Shown: one piece after another, positions 60,725 through 64,000 of the stretch
Layout of the letters: the number at the start of each line of letters is the position of its first letter
How positions within the stretch are numbered: position 1 is the stretch's first letter
From: Oscillatoria sp. SIO1A7
GTDB lineage: Bacteria > Cyanobacteriota > Cyanobacteriia > Cyanobacteriales > Laspinemataceae
Assembly (NCBI GenBank): GCA_010672965.1
Contig: JAAHFN010000002.1
Coordinates: 169,912 to 233,911, forward strand
Reading direction: 5' to 3'
DNA: 64,000 nt
Notes under the pieces: model-generated
Told to the model about the DNA's origin: nothing
Databases searched by the model: none
What the model saw: the letters and a program-made list of their open reading frames with translations, nothing else
Position numbers and translations under genes: made by a program

Positions 60725-60900
60725 GTAGTCCCCAAGACCCCCAAGACCCCCCAAGACCCCAAGACCCCATGTCCGTCCTGAGCCCTGAGCCGGCCCTAAT
60801 AAGGGTCCCCATGTCCCCATAGCCTGTCCTGAGCCTTTCTGAAGGGTCCCCATGTCCCCATGTCCCCATGTCCCCATGTCGCCCACCCTCCCATGCCCAT
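60725..60900. repeat. Mixed STRR tracts
   Basis: CCCCAAGAC-type units (60728-60770), GTCCTGAGCC(C/T)..GGGTCCCCATGT modules, CCCATGT heptamers (60850-60880). Confidence 0.85.
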
Positions 60901-60908
60901 GCCCAAAT

Positions 60909-61376
60909 TTAATAATTCTTCAGGGCTCGCTCCATTGCCCGCTTATCGTCTTGGCGCTTGAGATCTTCGCGCTTGTCGTAGAGTTTCTTACCCTTAGCCA
61001 ATCCGATCGCCACCTTTACCCAGCCGCGCTTGAGATAAACTTTCAAAGGAACTAAGGTCAAGCCTTTTTGTTCTATCTTGCCAATTAGCTTGCGAATTTC
61101 TTGGCGATGTAGCAATAGCTTGCGGGTGCGGCGGGGGTCGTGGTTAAAATACTGGCTCGCTTGCTCGAATGGGGAAATATGGACATTGAGCAGCCATGCT
61201 TCTCCATTTCTAATTAGAGCATAGCCATCTCGCAAGTTCAACTTGCCAGCTCTAATCGACTTTACCTCAGTTCCCTTTAATTCTATGCCAGCCTCATAGG
61301 TTTCCAGAATTTCATATTTAAACCGAGCTTGTCGATTATCGCTGAGAATTTTAATACCTTCGCTTTTTTCGGCCAT
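60909..61376 (-). CDS. smpB: tmRNA-binding protein SmpB
   Basis: 155 residues, essential for trans-translation. [80 protein letters not shown] and [20 protein letters not shown], then the basic tail [20 protein letters not shown] that enters the mRNA channel: the complete family pattern. No tmRNA gene nearby. Upstream (61409) is a MITE. Confidence 0.97.
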   Translation of the reverse strand: MAEKSEGIKILSDNRQARFKYEILETYEAGIELKGTEVKSIRAGKLNLRDGYALIRNGEAWLLNVHISPFEQASQYFNHDPRRTRKLLLHRQEIRKLIGKIEQKGLTLVPLKVYLKRGWVKVAIGLAKGKKLYDKREDLKRQDDKRAMERALKNY

Positions 61377-61408
61377 AACGATCGCTCTCCTTATTTTCTA
61401 TCTCCGCA

Positions 61409-61618
61409 TATAGCATTTCTCAAATATAGCCTTTCTCAAATAAGTGCAATAAAAGACAGGGTTTGGAAATGTAGGGGCGACAGCATCCCCCTTGACCATC
61501 TCTGCTGTAAAACGGGGATTCTCCATATTGGGATGCTTCGCCCCCAAGACTATCTCGCGCGCTCCGAACGACAACCCCCGTCTTGGGATGCTTCGCCCCA
61601 GAAACCTCACATCACCAA
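61409..61618. mobile_element. Composite family C MITE
   Basis: Two left ends in tandem (TATAGCATTTCTCAAA at 61409, TATAGCCTTTCTCAAA at 61425), then GTAGGGGCGACAGCATCCC and two copies of GGGATGCTTCGCCCC. Suggests insertion into, or recombination between, two copies. Confidence 0.75.
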
Positions 61619-61670
61619 ATAATGCGTAAGTCCGCCGCAATATTTCCCGAAGAACGAGGGCAGCTCATTA

Positions 61671-62477
61671 CTATAGCCCGTGACGGGTCAGCTTTTCGAC
61701 TCCTAAATCGGCTTCTCCAGAAATTGCCCAACGACCATTGGCCTTATTGTTATCGATTTTATAGTCCATAACAGCGAAGCCGTCTCCTGGACCCCAGCCG
61801 ACAATCAGCCAGTCGCCGGTACGCAGGCCAACTCCCAAATAAATCTGGTTATCGACTTTCCAGGACACTTGATAGGTGTCGCGTACTTTGCGAATAGTCA
61901 AAGATCCATTGTAGGAAGAATCCGGATCCTCTGGATCGGTGCTACCGGGATCGTTGCCGCCAACCCGGTACTCTCCCTCGACTCTATTGGAATTGCCGCC
62001 AGTGGTTTTTTCGGCTTTTTCGGTTCCTACCTCGCCATTGCTACGAGAAAATGTCCACTTGCCATCGAGGGTGCCATCTCCGTTAATCCGATACAGGGCC
62101 ACACCATAAATTTGTTGCGCGAGTCCATAACCGACTAGGAGGCGATCGTCTTCTAAGAAGCCCAAACCCGAATAGCTTCCAGTGGAAGTTTCCCAGGACA
62201 GCTCGTAGAGATTTTCCTCCTCGCCAGCGGCAGCAATATCTAAAGTTCCGCTGTATTCATCTTCGTTAGGAGTTTTGGCCTCGGTAATCGTCCAGCTTCC
62301 TTCTATAGTATTGTCGTCATCTTTGGCTGCTAGGACTCTGGCGGGATAAGAGGTTTCTATTCTAGCGTCTCCTTGCGAATCTTGCTGCAAGGCCGCAGCA
62401 CCTGCTACCGGGCGATCGGGCACTAAGAGCAGGGTCATAAATCCGAGCAGGAAACTGGCGATCGCTTTGTTGCGCAT
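61671..62477 (-). CDS. Exported protein with two repeats of a beta-barrel-like domain
   Basis: 268 residues. Signal peptide (about 1-25) MRNKAIASFLLGFMTLLLVP. Two similar units of about 100 residues (about 57-160 and 170-265): NTIEGSWTITEA...YELSWETSTGSYSGLGFLED and YNGSLTIRKVRDTYQVSWKV, with YLGVGLRTGDWLIVGWGPGD. The GDxLLVG(W/Y)G and GVxxYxI..DGxLxGxW motifs are the family mark in cyanobacteria, where it is often called fibronectin-binding protein without evidence. Periplasmic or outer-membrane linked. Single gene. Confidence 0.8.
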   Translation of the reverse strand: MRNKAIASFLLGFMTLLLVPDRPVAGAAALQQDSQGDARIETSYPARVLAAKDDDNTIEGSWTITEAKTPNEDEYSGTLDIAAAGEEENLYELSWETSTGSYSGLGFLEDDRLLVGYGLAQQIYGVALYRINGDGTLDGKWTFSRSNGEVGTEKAEKTTGGNSNRVEGEYRVGGNDPGSTDPEDPDSSYNGSLTIRKVRDTYQVSWKVDNQIYLGVGLRTGDWLIVGWGPGDGFAVMDYKIDNNKANGRWAISGEADLGVEKLTRHGL

Positions 62478-62610
62478 TTTGCTTTTACTCCTTAAATTAG
62501 TAAATTTAGTAGATTTAGTATGTTTAATAATTAACCCTTGGTTATGGTATTTCAGTCAATGTTTGGCTTAGATAGATTTTATCAATCGGTTTATATATAA
62601 AAATCGAAGC

Positions 62611-62749
62611 TATAGCGTTTGTCAAATAAGTGTAATCAAGGAAGACTTAGGGGCAACAGCATCCCCGAGACAATCTCAGCACCCCGCTCGGTAACCGCCG
62701 TAATGGGATGCTTCGCCCCAGACACCCGATCGATTTGAGAGCCACTATA
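62611..62749. mobile_element. MITE, family C
   Basis: TATAGCGTTTGTCAAATAAG to TTTGAGAGCCACTATA, with GGGGCAACAGCATCCCC and GGGATGCTTCGCCCC inside. Confidence 0.85.
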
Positions 62750-62950
62750 GAGAAAATATTATCTACGCTGCGATAATAGCTAGTCTTAACTCTAATATAA
62801 GTACAATTTATTTTCCAGATCTGGTTTTGTGGTGCAACCTTTGAAAATGACCCAATTGAGGGGATGGGTGTTTCCGCCAAAAGCATTTAACTTTTGCGCC
62901 CCGCCGCCTAACTGCCGCCGAACCCCCGACCGGCGAGGCGATCGCTCAAA

Positions 62951-63081
62951 TATTGCAGTAAGCGGTCAGCGGTCAGCTTATGCCCGGAGCGCGGAGCGTA
63001 GCTCTTATGTATGTATGAGTATTGCCGATCGAGCTTTGGCCAGCTTTGAATTATCAAACACCAAACATGCGTAGTGCTATA
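62951..63081. mobile_element. MITE, family B
   Basis: TATTGCAGTAAGCGGTCAGC at left, ATGCGTAGTGCTATA at right (the right end mixes family B and D types), palindromic CCCGGAGCGCGGAGC inside. Confidence 0.6.
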
Positions 63082-63190
63082 AATGTAACGCCTCCTTCTC
63101 TTGTTATGCGATCGCGCCTGTTGGAGACATTATATATATCAAATCAGTTTCAATTAAAGAATTCCAGTATTTGTAGGGGCAATCCCTTCG

Positions 63191-63619
63191 CTAAAAGCCT
63201 TGAGAAATCAAATCGAGGAGAATTTTTTGGTGAGGAGGTCCAATAGGTCGCACCTGACCGGCTTTTTCAGAATAGCGATCGCCCCGTTTAATATCCTCAA
63301 CCGTCCACAATCCCATATCCCACCCTTCTCCTAAAACTAGCTCTTCTATATCTACAGTTAGCTCGCCATAAAAAGTATGGCGCAGCACTCCTACCGACTC
63401 AAAGCAGCCAAGTTCCGACAGCACTGGTGGCACATAGCCAATTTCTTCTTGTAATTCTCGCCTCATCGCTATCAATGGCGTTTCGTTTTCTTCGATATGG
63501 CCTCCAAAAAATGCCCAATATCCCGGATAAATAATATTGGGTATATTGTCGCGCAATTGGAGCAGAAATTTGCCATTGCGTTTGAGAACGGCGATCGAGA
63601 CGGCAATGGGTTCCTTCAT
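63191..63619 (-). CDS. NUDIX hydrolase
   Basis: 142 residues with a perfect Nudix box GX5EX7REUXEEXGU: Gly40 (GGHIEE), Glu46, Arg54, Glu55, Glu58, Glu59, Gly61. Hydrolyses a nucleoside diphosphate linked to another moiety; the substrate is not predictable. N-terminal IAVSIAVLKRNGKFLLQLRD and the C-terminal IGPPHQKILLDLISQGF are typical of the MutT/NUDIX_1 group. Single gene; the stop lies next to a partial GTAGGGGCAATC repeat. Confidence 0.93.
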   Translation of the reverse strand: MKEPIAVSIAVLKRNGKFLLQLRDNIPNIIYPGYWAFFGGHIEENETPLIAMRRELQEEIGYVPPVLSELGCFESVGVLRHTFYGELTVDIEELVLGEGWDMGLWTVEDIKRGDRYSEKAGQVRPIGPPHQKILLDLISQGF

Positions 63620-63649
63620 AGTTGATAATTTACTTGTATTAATATCAAT

Positions 63650-64000
63650 TTAGGGTGCTCTTGTGTGGTGTGTCGGGTGTGGGGGGTGTGGGGTTTGGTG
63701 TGTGGGAATTGGAGAAAGTTTTAAGTTTTAAGTTTTAAGCTTTAAGGTCAAGGATTGGCAACTCAAAAATCAAAATTATCAAGCTAAGAACTATCAAATG
63801 TCCCCAAGTCCCCAAGTCTCCAAGTCTCCTTGTCTCCAAGTCTCCTTGTCTCCAAGTCTCCTTGTCCCCAAGTCTCCTTGTCTCCAAGCCTCCAAGTCTC
63901 CTTGTCCCGAAGGTTACTTTTTTTTAAAGGTCCCCCCACACCCCACACCCCACACCCCACACCCCACACCCCACACCCCACACCCCACACCCCCCACCCC
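63650..64000. repeat. STRR tracts at the window end
   Basis: GTGTGGGG variants (63655-63705), AAGTTTT runs (63716-63745), CCAAGTCTCCTTGTCTCC-type heptamers (63800-63905), and CACACCC heptamers (63938-64000) running off the window. Confidence 0.9.

Noticed and set aside
63938..64000. Telomere-like CACACCC repeats at the window end
   Set aside because: The same heptamers occur throughout the window as interstitial STRRs; the window end is arbitrary.

Overview
The window is chromosomal DNA of a phycobilisome-containing, probably filamentous, cyanobacterium. Evidence seen directly: dense HIP1 octamers (GCGATCGC), an nblA gene, a GUN4-domain Ser/Thr kinase, an IleRS carrying a CAAD membrane domain, a ferredoxin-sulfite reductase, and large amounts of heptanucleotide short tandem repeats (STRR: GGGCATG, GTGTAGG, CCCAATG types). 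Genes are mostly single and spaced by repeat-rich intergenic DNA. The species cannot be named from the sequence alone.

Layout. 1-9.6 kb: moeB (cut by the window edge) and an M67/JAMM peptidase, nblA, a decayed ycf35, YciI, the SRP RNA gene ffs, a phasin-like protein, a kinase-GUN4 protein, a RecB-like nuclease, DUF433, and a PRK-like kinase. 9.6-14 kb: a mobile-DNA zone with a broken VapBC module, an Uma2 protein and several MITEs, some nested or with clear target duplications. 14-20 kb: nnr and two translationally coupled TPR proteins, one with a large Ala/Glu/Val minisatellite. 20-26 kb: an accessory region with an AbrB/PIN pair, a UPF0175/DUF3368 pair split by MITEs, a three-gene HEPN-type cluster, a strongly structured RNA candidate and nested MITEs. 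26-48 kb: mainly core or house genes (PlsY-PEP-synthase-like fusion, CAP protein, AmpG-like MFS, pentapeptide protein, ileS, ParA, rsmE, sir, a broken FTR1 iron permease, a sensor kinase, an M15 dipeptidase, a PPC-domain exported protein).

48.4-56.1 kb: tRNA-Phe followed by what looks like an integrated plasmid- or satellite-like element. It has a tyrosine recombinase, a RecD/PIF1-like helicase whose 5' coding region carries three near-perfect palindromes, a SAP-like/ASCH fusion, a phage-type small protein, a double-wHTH putative replication initiator, and four 20-bp iteron-like repeats right after that initiator. This is the best candidate for an undescribed system here. 56.4-64 kb: an AT-rich, HIP1-free aminotransferase (probable transfer), trpD, a coiled-coil membrane protein, a frameshifted GNAT with a small membrane-protein partner, smpB, an exported two-repeat protein and a NUDIX hydrolase.

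At least five families of small inverted-repeat elements recur (named here C: TATAGCGTTTCTCAAA ends; E: GGACTTACGCA ends; D: TATAGCGCTACGC ends; B: TATAGCAGTAAGC ends; G: GGAGCATTTCA ends). They have inactivated or reshaped several genes. All family names rest on reading the sequence and on memory of protein families; no database search was run.
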